This document shows positions 10,999-25,304 of a stretch of DNA of 64,000 nucleotides, in pieces. Position 1 is the first letter of the stretch. Every line of letters starts with the position of its first letter. The translations under genes were made by a program, and so were the position numbers. The notes under the pieces were generated by a model. That model worked only from the letters and a program-made list of their open reading frames with translations, ran no database searches and had not been told where the DNA came from. The DNA comes from Plecoglossus altivelis (Eukaryota; Chordata; Actinopteri; Osmeriformes; Plecoglossidae), in assembly GCA_036571765.1 (NCBI GenBank), contig BROE01000006.1, forward strand, positions 13,570,783 to 13,634,782. Direction: 5' to 3'.

Positions 10999-13900
10999 CC
11001 TCTCTCTCTCCTCCCTCCCTCCCTCCCTCTCCCACTCGCTCTTGTTACACATGTGACAGTTCAGAATAGCACCAGGCCTACCTACATCCCAGCTACTAAA
11101 GTCACACGTTGAACGGATCTTCCCTTCTGATGATCCTCGCCGTACGCGGCGCACGCTTCGCCTGCCTTGTCACTTTCCAATTTCAGACGGTGACATCTGC
11201 GTTTACCTCGTTTTTTGTTCTCTCCTTCAGAGGAGACTGGCATTCAACAAAAAAACACCCTCTCTCTTCCGCCCGCTCGTCGCACGCTCCCTCAGATCTG
11301 GGGCCGAGCTGTGAGCGGCTCTACCTTACACAGATAAAGAAGAAAGATCCGTCATCAACAGACCACCATACCATCTGGCTTTGTTCGATTCAAACGCGTT
11401 CGAGTTCTGAAGGAATTCCCACACAAGCACGTACTCGCTCGGCTGTGAGAAGTTCACGTCGTTTGAATCTTTTTGCGGGTGGTTGTTACAGATGCATGGG
11501 CAATTTGTTTAGCATAGATAACGCTACTGGAAGAACCCAGATGGGTGAGCGGTGTTGGCAAGTTATCTAAACGGATTGGGTGTAGTGTTGTGGCACTGCG
11601 ATGGCGCGCCCCTGTTTAGCCCTGTGCTCTGCAGACATCGCTACATGGAAGTCCATGCTCCACTGATCTCTCTGCTGGCTTCCTGCAGCCCTGCTATCTC
11701 TCTCTAGCCTGTGGAGAGGAGGATGCACTAGTGTATGTGACCAGGCATCTGAACAGGAGCCTGTTCCCACACAGCACACACACACAAACACACTCAAACA
11801 CATGCGCGTATACACACACACACACACACACACACACTCACTGATCATACACTGGTAACAAAGTTACCATGCAGTGTGTTGAAGACAATATCCAGGAACC
11901 AGAGTCCAGGGACAATGTCCAGGAATGTGTGTGTGTGCCAGGGTGTGGAGACTACTAGAATGGACTCTCCAGTATTCACTCCTATAGACACACATCTGTT
12001 GAACCCAACAGAGCTAGAATACAATCATAGGATTCTCTGCAGTACCTTCTCACTGGGAGAAGGTACTGCCCTTTTATACTCAGACCAGGTGACTAACGGT
12101 GAACGCTGCCTTGCAAAAAATGGCGGTGAGCGCTCTCCTACACGGACTAAACGCGCGGCCGGGTCGCCGCAGCGACATCTGGCACGACCGCGTCGCTCTT
12201 CACGGTTGTCTTAGCCGCGCGGACGTGTCTTGTCAGCGATGCGGTCGCCACGGACTCCTCGTCCGCCCCGAGGACCGAGCCGCGCGAGGTGCTGGCAGTC
12301 TGACACGTCTCCACCACATCCCCAGATTGGGGAGGTGTGCATGTTCCACTCCACTGCGCCTCTCCGGCCTCCGCCAGGAGAGAGCCGAGAGAGCCCGTCA
12401 GCTGTGACGTTTTAGCCACGAGCCGGCGGGGACATCAGGGCTGAGTGGTGGGTTGTTGGCACGCGGCGTTGTTGGAAAACCGTTGCCATGGATATTAAGG
12501 ACACGGGCAGGAAACAAGGGCGTCTGCCTCGAGCTCTTTGGGTATTTCCTGAATCGTATTGTGAAGAGCATCCGTGCTGAGTGACTTCTGATGAGGCTGT
12601 CCTTAAAGAGACTGATGTCACAGCGGTGATGATCTGGTGGGTTACTGTGGGACGTGGCCCTTAGTTACAGCGTTCATGCTGTGTGTGATCACGTGTGTGT
12701 GTGTGTGGGTGTGTGTAGGCATTTGTCCTGCGTTTTGTGTCAGCGGGCGGGTAGCTTGGCCTGTGAATGGTCGCACGGGGAGTCTGTTTTGTGCGCGGCA
12801 GCCCCCGTTGCTCAACTTTCACCCACTTGTAATTGTGGTGTGTGTGTGTGAATGCGTCTGCGTCTGTGTTGAGTGGTGAATAGGTGCCTAGGGGCTTGCT
12901 GGGATGGCAAGGCTAATATGGTGGAGGCTTGGTAATGGGGACTGGTAGAGTGGGGGGGGGGTATGTGGGTGTGAAAGGCAAGCGTGGGTGAATAGGCCCT
13001 TGTGCCCTGGGGATGAATGGCACTCCGGATGGGACTGATACCCATCAGCTGGCTCCTGTATGACCAGAACAGCCACTTCCTCCAGCTCTCTCCCTCCCCC
13101 GTCCCACACCTCCTCCCCCACACCCCCCCCCCTCAACCCTGCAACTACCACCCCCCTGTGCCCCCCTCCCCACCTCGCTCCTTGCATCCCTGTCTCCTTG
13201 CCACCTGCTGGGTGGGGTTGGCGGGGAGTCGGGACGGGGGGGTGGGGAGCAGGGATGAGAATGGGGGTGGGAGGAGGATGGCTGGGAGGGAGGGAAAGGG
13301 AATGGGGCGAGGTGTGTGGAACCATGAGCATTACTGACAATTGTGTTGTGTTGTGTGAAGTGAGGGGCAATACACCCGGCTGAAAGCAGGAGAACAATAC
13401 AACACTCTGACCAAAACAGCTGTTATATTTAATATTTCCTGGAGGATGTAGAACAAGCACAGTCATGAGGAGGAGAGATACTTTCCCGTTAGGGCTAGGT
13501 GGGGGATGCCGGGTCCGAGGCAAGATCAGTAGACCGACATGGGTAAAGAGAAGCTAGAAATAGTGGCCGTTTTTAGCAGCTGCTTGCCTCGACGCTTCCT
13601 CCTGTTGGGTCATCAGCAGTTGTCTCATACTTCTGGAGACAGCCAGGCGGGAGAAGATTGCACTGTAGTCTATAATGCAACTTAGCCGCAGGTACAAGAA
13701 TGCAATTTAGGACTGATGGGAATGAAATTGAAACGCACACGGAGGAGGTATTCTGTGACGTGACACCCCGACGCCACCCAGGACTTTGACGTTTATGCGG
13801 TGTCAGAGTCGTTTTTGACAGCCCTCAACTCGGCCTCTCTCCCGCTCTCCCTCACACTCAGCACCTGCACCTTGCCCCTGTTCCGCCAGTGTGCGTCTCT

Positions 13901-16900
13901 CTGGGCGGACGTGCGAGTCTCTCAGTGTTGTCAGAGCACACGCGTGTGCATGGATTCTAGGTGAGTTGCGGTGGCCCGCTGTGAAGGGTGTGTTACGTGT
14001 GTAGCAGCACGTATTAATAGATTCAATTTTCTGTATTAAATATGCCAGAGATACCGTTTTTCTCTAGAAATTGTAAAACCGTGTAGGTGGCTCTGATTGT
14101 GTTAATATACGTTGTGTTTGTTTGGTGAACGTGTGTGCGTGGTTCAATGCGTGTGTGTGTGTGTGTGCTGTGCTTTGTTTTTTCTATTGAATACTTGTGG
14201 AGACCGAGACGATGGTGGATGTTAAAAAAACAAACGTTAATACATAGGCTTAGCTGGCTATTCAAATTAGATTTCTGTGCTTGGGAACAAAGTCGTCCAC
14301 AGAGCCGATGACCAGACATCCATGTTAGTCACTCTCTCCTTCAGTTACATTTTGCATTACCATAAGCCACTATTGACTGGGTTTATAATAAGGATGTCAA
14401 AAATAGCTATTTCCATGTCAAATCCCTCACAGGCTTATGGTATTCATCCCAGTTTGCACGTTTGAATTATTGACGCTTTTTAGCGAAACGCTGGTTACTT
14501 ATTGGTAATGCTGGGGAGCAAAAATTTCATATTCATTTATTCACTGTGGAGGCTCCCCCATATAATATGACCTTTTGCCTAGAAATAACAAAAGCTAATA
14601 AACAACACTAGCGGGAGAAAAATCCATAAAAAAATGGTTTTATTACTCTGGTGTCTTCATTCAGTCCCATCCATTCGGTTGTGTGGAAACGGCAAACAGG
14701 AGGTAATTATTCCTGTTGATGGCGTTGTGTGGAGTGGCTCCTGGGTGCTGCTGGCTTGTGAGGAGTCTAGAGAGAGAGAGGGAGAGAGCGAGAGAGAGAG
14801 AGAGAGAGAGAGAAGGAGAGGGAGCCCTGCGATCAATACAGTCCAGGAGACCACCCCGGCCCTAGAGGACGGGGACAAATGATCTTTAGATGATTGTGTG
14901 TGTGTGTGTCACAGGACTCCGATGTGGCTTGGGACATCATCAACTGGGTTTCAGGGTGAGGTGGGAAGGACGCTTGTTTGTGTGGGAGACAGTTCAGGGT
15001 TTCTTATTCTGTGGTTTGGTGGCTCCTCTTCCATGGAAGGTTCCTATGGTATTTTCATATCATGTCTCTTCCTCTATGGTATTTTTCCATAGCGTTCCTC
15101 TATAGTGTATCTTCTTCTTGTGTTTCTCCTCTGTGGGCATTGTTTTGTTCTGTCATGTGTCGTTTCATATGTAGATCTATGCAGCATGTCGTACAGATGG
15201 CAGAGGCATGAGAGGGGGAGACGGAGCGCTTGCTGAGAACAGCACTCGGGGATTTCAGAAAGACGATTGTTTGTGAGATTGCGAACAGAGGCTGTTTGGT
15301 GACTCCTCTATCAGCACAGACCTTTGCCGTGATCGCCAACTGGAGATACACGTGCACACACACACACACACACAAGGTCACCAACTGGAGATACATGCAC
15401 ACACACACACACACGGTCACCAACTGGAGATACATGCACACACACACGCACACACACACACGCACATGATCGCTTACTGGAGACGCCGGCTCATCTCATG
15501 CGTTTAATGTATTATTCATTTCAGCACATCCAAAGCCATCACTCTCCAGAGTTAGATGCATAAATATGTATTAATAACCCTGCCCAGGTTGCTGCTTCTA
15601 CCAAGGGACTCTGGAGGGAGACGGGTCTGTTTGTAGTGTCGATCTACTTACAACCACCCCCTCCTAGGGAGAACAATGCCCCAGAAGGGTGAGCCACGGC
15701 TGGGCTGCGAGAGAGAGGAGTGAGGGGTGGAGGTAAAGCTGCAGTTTTAGACCTGCTGCCCGCTGTCACCCAGGCTCGAGGGGGATGTGTTAGGTCCCAT
15801 CACACTGAATGTCAGGGACACACTGGATATGGGCCTTCAGGGCCATACAGGGATGGCTCTCTTGTGCCCCTCTCTCCCTGTCTCTCTCTTTGTCTCTCTC
15901 GCGAGGACTTCTGTCTCTTCCCTTTTTTCTCCCTGTCGTCTCTCTGACGTCTCTCTCTGCTCTCTCGTGCTGACGTTCTCTATCTCTGTCTCTCTCTTGG
16001 ACTCTCTCTCTCTCTGTCTATCTCTCTCTGTTTCTGTCTATCGCTCTCTGTCTCTTTCTCTCTCTGCGTCTCCCACTGTCTCTCTCTCTATGTTCTTTTT
16101 TCCATGTGTGTGCATGCTTGATACGGATGAGCAACACACATTGTGTGACTAACATTGTGTGAATGAGAAATGCACATAACGTGTCAAATCAGACACCCAC
16201 ACACATACTGAGGGTGGAAGGGGGGTGGCTGTAATTCTGTGTGGATGACTGTGCTTTTGTGTGTAACCCCTAACCCTCACACATGCACAAACCTTTCACA
16301 CCCTGCCCATCAGCCCCTGTTTGGCTGCCTGCTCAGACTGGATCCAGGACTGGGTCCTTGGGCTGGATCACTGGTTTACTGGGCTGGGTCTCTGGGCTGG
16401 GTCTCTGGGCTGGGTCCCTGTGCTGGGTCTCTGGGCTGGGTCCCTGGGCTGGGTCCCTGGGCTGGGTCCCTGTGCTGGGTCTCTGGGCTGGGTCCCTGGG
16501 CTGGGTCCCTGGGCTGGGTCCCTGGGCCGGTGTGGTGAAAGGGACTGAAAGCCTCCTGTTCTGCCGTGTCACTGGCGCATGTGGGCTCGGCTGCTGCGTC
16601 AGCCTCCATTCCAGCTGAGCGCTGCCACACACTGTTGTTTGGGACTAGAGTCATGTGAAATGAGTCTGGGGGGGATTGATAAGTGTTGCGACTCTGGTGG
16701 GTGAGTGCGGGTGAGCATGTGTGGGTGAGTGTGTGCGTGGGGGAGTGTAAGACAAAGGCAGCTGTCATGTTTTAGTTAAAGAGAGACAGGCAGGCAGGAG
16801 ACTTGCTCTCCCCCCTGTCTCAGTCATATATGGTGATCTTCCGTGTAGTCTACATTAATGAGACAACACAATCTACACTGTTTGGCCGTGTAGCATAGCA

Positions 16901-18500
16901 TCGCTTAGCGCCTCTGCTCTTTCTCTGACAGAAGCACGCACATCCTGTCAGACGCACACGTACACACGCAGGAATCTCCACCACTAATTGAGAGCCCTGT
17001 CACCACAGCAGCCCTGAGAGACGGAGCGAGAGAGCTACAGAAGGAAGGGGAAAGAGAGAGCGAGAGAAACGCACATGGAGGGAAAGAGAGAGGGGGAGAA
17101 CATGTGGACGATGTCAAACTTCCAGTATGAAAGTCAATGGTATTTCTCTCTGGTTGACACACACCAGGGCCCTGTACTAGGAAGCAGGATTTGGTGTTAG
17201 CAGAGTAACTGCAGGTTGAACCCTGGGTTGTCAGTGTCACAACAGTGATTTACTTCTTACCGGTGTAGATTGCCATTGTAATGCTGTAGAGCTAATCTGC
17301 TCTCGGGCAGGCTAGTGTCGAGATAACAGATCCACGAGTAGGAAAGCACCGCCTACTGACCAATCGGTTTTCTGGGAAAATAGCATAATCGCTTCTAGAA
17401 GATCCTGTGATCTCGGTGCTCAAATAGATTGAGTCCAAATAAAACCATGGGCTGTGCCTGAAGCCTATCTTTATAGCCTCCATACTGATATGATCCCAAA
17501 ACAGAGACTGATTAGAGCACTTGCAGCCATATTCCTAATTTGTTGACTTTATAAGATTTGCTCAGAAGGAAGCCTATGAATCGCATTGAATTGCGGTTTG
17601 TCATTGTCCTTTATTTGCTCAAAAGTCCATTTAACATGGTTGCGCATCGAAAAAAAAATGTGGTTCAAATCGTTTTTACATGCCATAAGAATAGGCTAGT
17701 ATGACTAATTGATTTAATACATAACTCATTGTAATTCTGGTCAGATCTAAGCCTTCCCATGCCGTAATGATAGCCCAGTAATAAATGAACTTATGCGTTC
17801 ACACCCTCTCCTATTTCTTACCAGGTTTCCATCCTACCTCTGGCAGCTGCAAGGCTGTTGCTTTCAGTTCTGCCTGGATTCTACGTCACAATTCTTCATA
17901 TTTGGTTATATTGTAGTTTGTTTTCTTGTGTAAAAATTGCGGTTCTGGTAAACTGTTTGTGATCGGTCCGATTGAGCAAACTACACCCCTTCTATGTGAA
18001 TGAGCTCCTGGATGAATGGGAAACCTAGAGGTTGAGTGAGCAAGTTGATACCACCTTTGTGACACTTAATAGTGCAACTGCAGTTGTTAGTCTTAATGAA
18101 GCCGGCTAACGGCAAGGTTTCCCAGACACGTTTTACTTGTTTCTTTACACGGCGCCCCAGACGGGTTTGAAAGTAATGAATCTATTCTTTCATCCTGTTG
18201 TCTCCTCCCTCCCTCGCCCCTCCATCCTCTCCCTCCTTCCCTGCTTCCGTCTGGTCGGACCGAGAGAGCGGGTCCGTCCCCCTGCACCTGTCCATGACGC
18301 AGCGCAGATGGAGCTCTGATTACGGAGGGGTACTGTAGAGGAGGATAATTGGGGTGTCTGTACCTCCTGACAGGACTGTTTGTCTGGACAAGGTTCTGAC
18401 CCGCTGCCCAGGTTTGTTCATAGGTAGACTGGAGGGGGAGAGACATCTGGTCTGGAAAGACAGCAGGAGACAGGCAGGCAGACAGACAGACAGACAGACA

Positions 18501-18553
<53 letters not shown>

Positions 18554-21500
18554 ATAGAAATTAGCACTGGATACAGCTCATTGTTTTGCTGGGCTCATTA
18601 TGCTCAAACATGTTTTATTTCCCCATTCAGCGAGTGTGACGGAGAGACAGACAAAGGCAATCAGAGAGAGAGAGAGAAGGAGTCAGATAGAGAGAGACAC
18701 AGAGAGAGAGACATAGAGAGAGAGAGAGACAGAGAGAGACGAGAGAGAGAGACAGAGAGAGGACATGATGAGAAGAAAAGAGAGAAAGAGAGAGAGAGAG
18801 AGAGAGAAGAGAGAGAGAGGACTGGAGGCAGTGCAGTGTGCAGTTCCACCTCTAGGCTGGCATATGCTCTCTTTGTTCCCAGCAGTCTTTCTGTCATCCC
18901 CCTCAGCCTTGCTAATGGAGGCTAATGCAGCCTTCATTCTGCCCCTCTGCCTCCCAGCAGCCCGGCCGATCTCCTACGGGTCTCCTTGCTTCATCTGAGG
19001 CCGGAGGAGGCTGGCTAGCCTGTTGTTAGCTTGGCGTTAGCCTCGCATTTGCGTAATGTAATCTCTTGTTAGCTGTTAGCTCCTTGACATTAATCCGCAG
19101 GACTGTTTGGCTGGCTGGTCAGCATTGCTGAGTAGTATCGCTGTTCACAGTGTGCATTTGTGTGTGAGTGTGTGTGTGTGCGTGCGTGTGTATGTGTGTG
19201 GGCTGCTTTTTCCACTGCGCTAGACAACATCTTATCATTCCTCAACATTAGGACTATCTAGCTTGTTCTCAAAAGCTGTTTTGTCTCTAGTTAAACATTC
19301 TGACATCTGCGGTGCTTGTTTATACCACCGAATAGTTCACTTCTACACCGTACAAACATAACCATCTATAGGTTCCCATTCTCACCTATCTATAATAAGG
19401 TATGCTTGTTGGCAGAGCCGCGATACAGGAGAAATGACACTTATAAAGGTGCAGTTCCATGTTTTCTGTGTTCCTTCTCTTCCTCCTTAAATCCCCCTCC
19501 CCTTCAACCACATCACAGCGTCTTTCTTCTCCTTGTTTCAGGTCGTTTGACCTCCATCCCCTCTCGCCCCCTTGTTCTTCCCCGCACACACTGCCCACAT
19601 CCAAACACACACACTGCCCACATCCAAACACACACACAGCATGCTACTGCACATCCAAACACATGCATACAGCATGCTCTCCCACATCCAAACACACACA
19701 CTGCCCACATCCAAACACACACAAACAATGCAAAGCTCTCTCACAAACAAACACAAACACAAAAACAAACACAAACACACAAACACACACACTGCCCACA
19801 TCCAAACACACACACTGCCCACATCCAAACACACACACTGCCCACATCCAAACACACACACTGCCCACATCCAAACACACACACATACATGCATACACAC
19901 ACAAACGCATGGTCACAGGCACACAAGCATGGCCACACAAACACACACACTGCCCACATCGAAACACACGCACGCGCACACGCACGCACCCCGCGAGGCA
20001 CAAGCCGGTGTTTTACTGCTCGATCGCAGGCAGTCAATCTCCCAGGAGTAGCAGAGTTTACTGTGCCTCTACGGGGGCATATGGGTGCGTGGGGAGAGGA
20101 AGGACATGGGGCAGGCGGCGAGGCCAAGCCAAGTGTTCGCCGCCCCCGTTCAGAGAAACACAGCTATGGCACTGAAAGTCCTCTAGCCTTGTTTCTGTGA
20201 CAAGAGGGAGACGGTGGAAAGCTGCAGCGCCAGGACTGGTACCGGGTCTGTTCTGTGTGAACAAGCTCAGACAAGGTCCGTCTACTGTTTCGCATGTTTC
20301 GAAGTCAAACAATGGCGCCAGATGTGATTAACAGACGAGCTAAATGGTTCACCACGTCAATATTGAATTTGAATTCAATCCAAGAGTCCCACTGACTCTG
20401 GAAACAAACACGCGCACATACACACATGCTCGCACACACTTGCAGCAACTGCTCTAACCTACACACACAGACAGGGTACACACCACAGTCCCACGCACTC
20501 ACATGCAAATGCAAACACGCACATGCGTACACACACACACACACACAGAGCAGAGTGATTCAGCCCCCAGCTCCGTGTCCTCGCTGCTAGCAGGAGGAGC
20601 TAGATTGCAGTGTGTGACTCACACTGTGTTGGAAGGGCTCACTGAGTGAGCTGGCCTCTCCCACCCATGACCTCGTGGATTCTTCAAAAGCAGCTCAGTG
20701 GGTGAGGGTGTGTGGGTGAGGGTGCGGAGGTGAGGGCGTGGGGGTCAGGGGCGGGGGTGAGTGTGTGCGGTTGGGTTTGCGTTCAACCTAGAGGACGGTC
20801 TGGAGGGAGAGAGGAGGGGGTGTTTACTCGTGACTTTGATTGAGCGTATGGTGGAGCGAAAGTGTTTATTTTGTTCAAGCGTGTGTGCGCATTGTTGATG
20901 GATGGTGTCAAGCCTCTCATTTGCATAGCTGATTAGTAAGTAGTGTAGGTCTGGGGCAGGGACACGTATGCGCACGTGTGTGTGGTGTGCATGTACGTGT
21001 GTGTGTGGTGTCCGTGTACGTGTGTGTGTGGTGTGCGTGTACATGTGTGTGTGGTGTGCATGCACATGTGTATGTGGTGTGCATGTACATGTGTGTGTGG
21101 TGTGCGTGTACGAGTGTGTTTGTGAATGTGTGTGAGTGTGCGTGCGTGTATTGAAGTGCTTCCCAGTGCTCCAGGGTGAGTCTCAGGAAGCAGCTTGCCC
21201 CCTCTCACCCTGCAGGAGCAGCCTCAGACCGGGCTGCCTGCTGGGGACGCCCCTCATTAACCACCCTGACACACTAAACAAGCAGTCCGTGCCAGGCATG
21301 CCAACGCTGGAAGTGCCACCACCAGGAACCATGAGGATGCTACAGCAGTAGTGGAGCCACGGTCAACATCACATTAAGAGGATATTAGCCTACGTACAGA
21401 TGACTGGATTGGATCGAAGCCAGATGAAGTCAGCTAGGACTTGAAGGCGTCGCTTGTTTTTTGGTTTGTTTGTTGCTCAACATCTGCTGGTCGCTTGAAA

Positions 21501-21660
21501 CAGCCTTATTCATTCTGCACATGAAACATGAATGAACCTGGCTGTCAACGCTTCATTCATCTTTAAGTTCTCAGTAGAACAACGTTTTTTTGAGTTGATG
21601 GTCTTGTTTTATGTGTGTTCTGCATTAATATTGCTGTCTGGAGTAGGAACAGACAGAGAC

Positions 21661-21701
<41 letters not shown>

Positions 21702-24700
21702 AAATGCGTGTGTTTATGTTTGTGCTTAATTCAAGATTGGCATGTTTATGACTTTGCGTGTGTGTGTGATGTGAGTTCTGGTGTGTAATTCCCTCTCGTT
21801 CTGATTGTGAGTTCTGCCCTTGAGTCGTCTCTATTGGTACACCGAGAGGGGGAGAGGGGGAGAGGGGGATATTTTTCCTTTAGCACATGCAAGGAGACAA
21901 AGAAAGCCTTATGTATGGGGTGGAAGACATCCCAAACACCAGAGCTGCTGACAGAGCAGACCCTCTAGAACGGTCAGTCGATCCCAACATGAAACTGCAG
22001 CCTGATTCAGAAGCCCTCTGACCTATCAGGAAGGAGCTCTGCTGTTCTCCCGAGAGTTGTCATCCACGAACGTGCGGATAACGTCTAATGGTGGAGAGGG
22101 GTTGTTGTAGATGACCCACCATGCATGCGTGACCTAGTACCTTCATCCGGCCTATCAGCAAGCTCCCTCTCCCTCCCTCCTTGCCTGTTGGACTCCTGCT
22201 TTGCGGTTGCCGTGGATCCCCTGGACTCTGTAGAAATGTGTGTGCTTGAGTGTGGGTGTGTAGGTGCAACGCATCCCATAATCGTAGGGGAGGGGGAGGA
22301 GAAAAAAAAGACAGAAGAAGAAGGAGGGGGATCATGAGGAGGAGTGGGAGGAGCTGGACACGGAGATGAAGAGGAGAGACTAAGTGCTAGACTGGTCTAC
22401 ACCTGCGCACCGCTGAACATGCTAATCACAGTCCCTCCCAGGGGACCAATTGGCACTCGGTTGGCACGCTCCACCAATCAGACGGCAGACATCCAGGGCT
22501 CCACCCCTCTCCCCAAGGAGGGATGAGTGGAGCTTCAGGCAGGATGTAGGCCAACTCCTAAGACACAGGCAGTGAGACGTGCGTGCTGCGGTGAGCTGCA
22601 CGTGCTGCCATGAGCGGCCATGTTTGGGACAGGAGGTCAGGTTGAGGGGTTAGTGGCTCAGCCTCGGCCTGATGAGGGTTTAGGATGGTTTAGGGGCAGT
22701 TTTGTGGACGTCTGTGGCATGGCTTGTTAAAAGGAAAAGGGCCTAACACAGATGGATGGGCAGTACAAGATTGGATTTCACGAGAGATGCTGGCGGTTCA
22801 GCGTTGCCTCTTTCTCTCTCTGTGTGTTCCTGAGTCTCTGTGTCTCTCTCTCTGTCAGAGGAGACAGGCTGGGCCCGGCAGAGATGAGGGAATCTGCTAT
22901 TGGATCCCTTCAGTCTCCATCGCAAGGCTGTTCATCTGCTTTTCTGTCTCCGGAGAGGGAATGTATAAAGGGCCTATCAGAAATGACAAGGTAACCTGAC
23001 ATGCAGGGCAGGTGGGAGAGCCTCCCCTGGCCTTGAACAAGAGAGCGAGCCTTTCAGAACAAACTCAGCTACCCAGCGGCTCTGCTGCCTCTGTTATGTC
23101 TGCTGTCATGCAGCCTGTCACTGGAGAGCAACCGCAAGACTTGGACAGCAACCTCCCCCCCTCTTCCGACTGGAGGGCTCACTCCGTCAGCCCGCAGCCC
23201 TTCCAGCCAACGACGGCTCTGCCTTCCCCCCGCCCTCCCACTCCCTCCAATGGCTGACTGACAGACGGTGGTCCACCCATGCCCGGGCTCCATGGCAGCG
23301 GGAGCCGTGGCAAGGGGAGGCGGGGTGCCAGGATGGCCAGGTGTTTGCAGAGTTCAGGCAGGACGGCTGTTCTCCTTGCAGCTGACCTTTTCTGTTCTAG
23401 ACGCTACGGGCTATGCTAACATGACCCCACACACACACACGCACACTATCAATTATATTCAAAGCAGTTTGTTGCCTGCGAGGAAGGGCATTTACCATCC
23501 TCCCACCTCTCAGCCACCACATCCCTGACACACACACACACACACCAGTCCTGGAGAGTTACACCAACGCCAGCTGTTCCTGTCTCTATCTCAGCAGGAG
23601 AAGGCCTGTGACAGACATTACTGCCATGTATTAGGGCAGCACACACTGATACATGATAAGTGGAATGGTGGATCGCTGTAGAAATGTTGCTTGTGCAAGA
23701 AGTCCATATCAGGGTTTGGAAATGGCGGCCTTAAACCAAACGACTGAAGTACCACCAGTTGAGTTGGGTGTGAATGTCAAGGTGTCAGGGCCATGAAAGT
23801 AGGTTGCAGGAGATAATGGATAATGGTGTAGGACTGTTAATGAAACGCAATATTCCACGTTGAAAGCTGATTCCGGCAAGCGTGTTCTCCTTTAGACCCT
23901 GCGATGGAACAAGCTGGCTCTGGACTGCCAGGTGCAAAATGGCTATTTCAGATTGTGCTGTAAGTGGGGTGACTCACAATGTACATGGAGAGGGAGAGAC
24001 TGTTTTTTTGCTCGCTCTCTCTCTTTGCTTCGCTGTCTGTCTCCATCTCGTTCTCCCGTCTGTCTCTGTATCACATTCTCACTCTGTCCCTCCTCCTCTC
24101 TCTCACTCTGTCCCTCTTTTTCTCTCTCACTCTGTCCCTCCTCCTCTCTCTCACTTTGTCCCTCCTCCTCTCTCACTCTGTCCCTCCTTTTCTCTCTCAC
24201 TCTGTCCCTCCTCCTCTCTCTCACTCTGTCCCTCCTCCTCTCTCTCACTCTGTCCCTCCTTCTCTTTCTCTGTCTGCCTCTTTATCTCTTTCTCCACCAC
24301 GTCTCTCTTGTCCGCTCTGACACACACACACACGTGCGTGTGTCCGGGGGATTGCTGGTCTGTGAGCGAGGCAGTCGGTGCCGGTTGGGTGTCGGCCATC
24401 TTTGATCTCTGTCTCTCCCAGCCTTCCCATCTCTAGAAGCCGGGCCCCCTGGCTGTGAACTGGCCCAGAGCAGGGGACAGACTGGGACTCCAATCTGTTT
24501 GGTAAATACAGTGAAACGTGAGGCCCGCCCGTAGCCACAGCCCAAAATAACCTTCCACAGACCCGCAAGGGCAAAGATAGCCCCGCTCTGCTTCAGTAGG
24601 CCAGTGGCTGAGCCACAGACCAAGCGGGCATGAGAGAGGGCAAGGGGACACGAGGAACGGCATCGCTACCATGGATGACGGCCATTTTGTCCCAAGGGAA

Positions 24701-25247
24701 GAAATCCCAAGAAATGTGGAGAATGAAGAGGGGGTGTGTTGAGATGAGAATGGAGAGGAGAGGGTGGTGGAGAGGAGGACAGCGAGGAAGGCAGCAGGTG
24801 ACAATGATTGAGGCTCTGAACGAATAGAGTGGGTCCGTAAACAAGAGGAGGGAGCGAGGCAGAAATAGAGAGAGAGAGGAGGGGGTGGAAGGAAGACAGA
24901 GACAGGTGGGACAGAGAGAGGGAAGGAATAAGAGGAGAGGAGCCGGACACCTGCTGTCAGGGAAATAGATCTCTGGGGAAACATTGATTAGCCTCTTCTT
25001 TCGCTTCTTTTGCTCTGCTCGTCTCCCATCCCCACTTAATTCTGCAGGCAGGCTTGTAGACGGATAGACTAGCAGACATGCAGTATGTCCCAAAACAGTT
25101 CGTCTTCAGAATTCACATTTAATGTAACATGCTTTGCAATATATTGGCGATGTATTTTTTCGATTTTCATTTGTTGACTAAATTAACATGACAAAGGCTC
25201 ACAATATGTCTTCTCTTCTCCCTCCCCCTCGCTGTCCCTCTCGCTCC

Positions 25248-25304
<57 letters not shown>

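Noticed and set aside
12099..12407. 102-codon Arg-rich ORF in the intronic CpG island
   Set aside because: No family resemblance; GC-rich DNA lacks stops. Kept only as a possible promoter/CpG island.
16262..16280. Telomere-like CCCTAACCC
   Set aside because: Only about two units; no interstitial telomere array.
19316..20200. 294-codon + strand ORF and matching - strand ORFs
   Set aside because: Made of the 23-bp/(CA)n array; His/Thr/Pro and Cys/Val periodic peptides, open in several frames at once.
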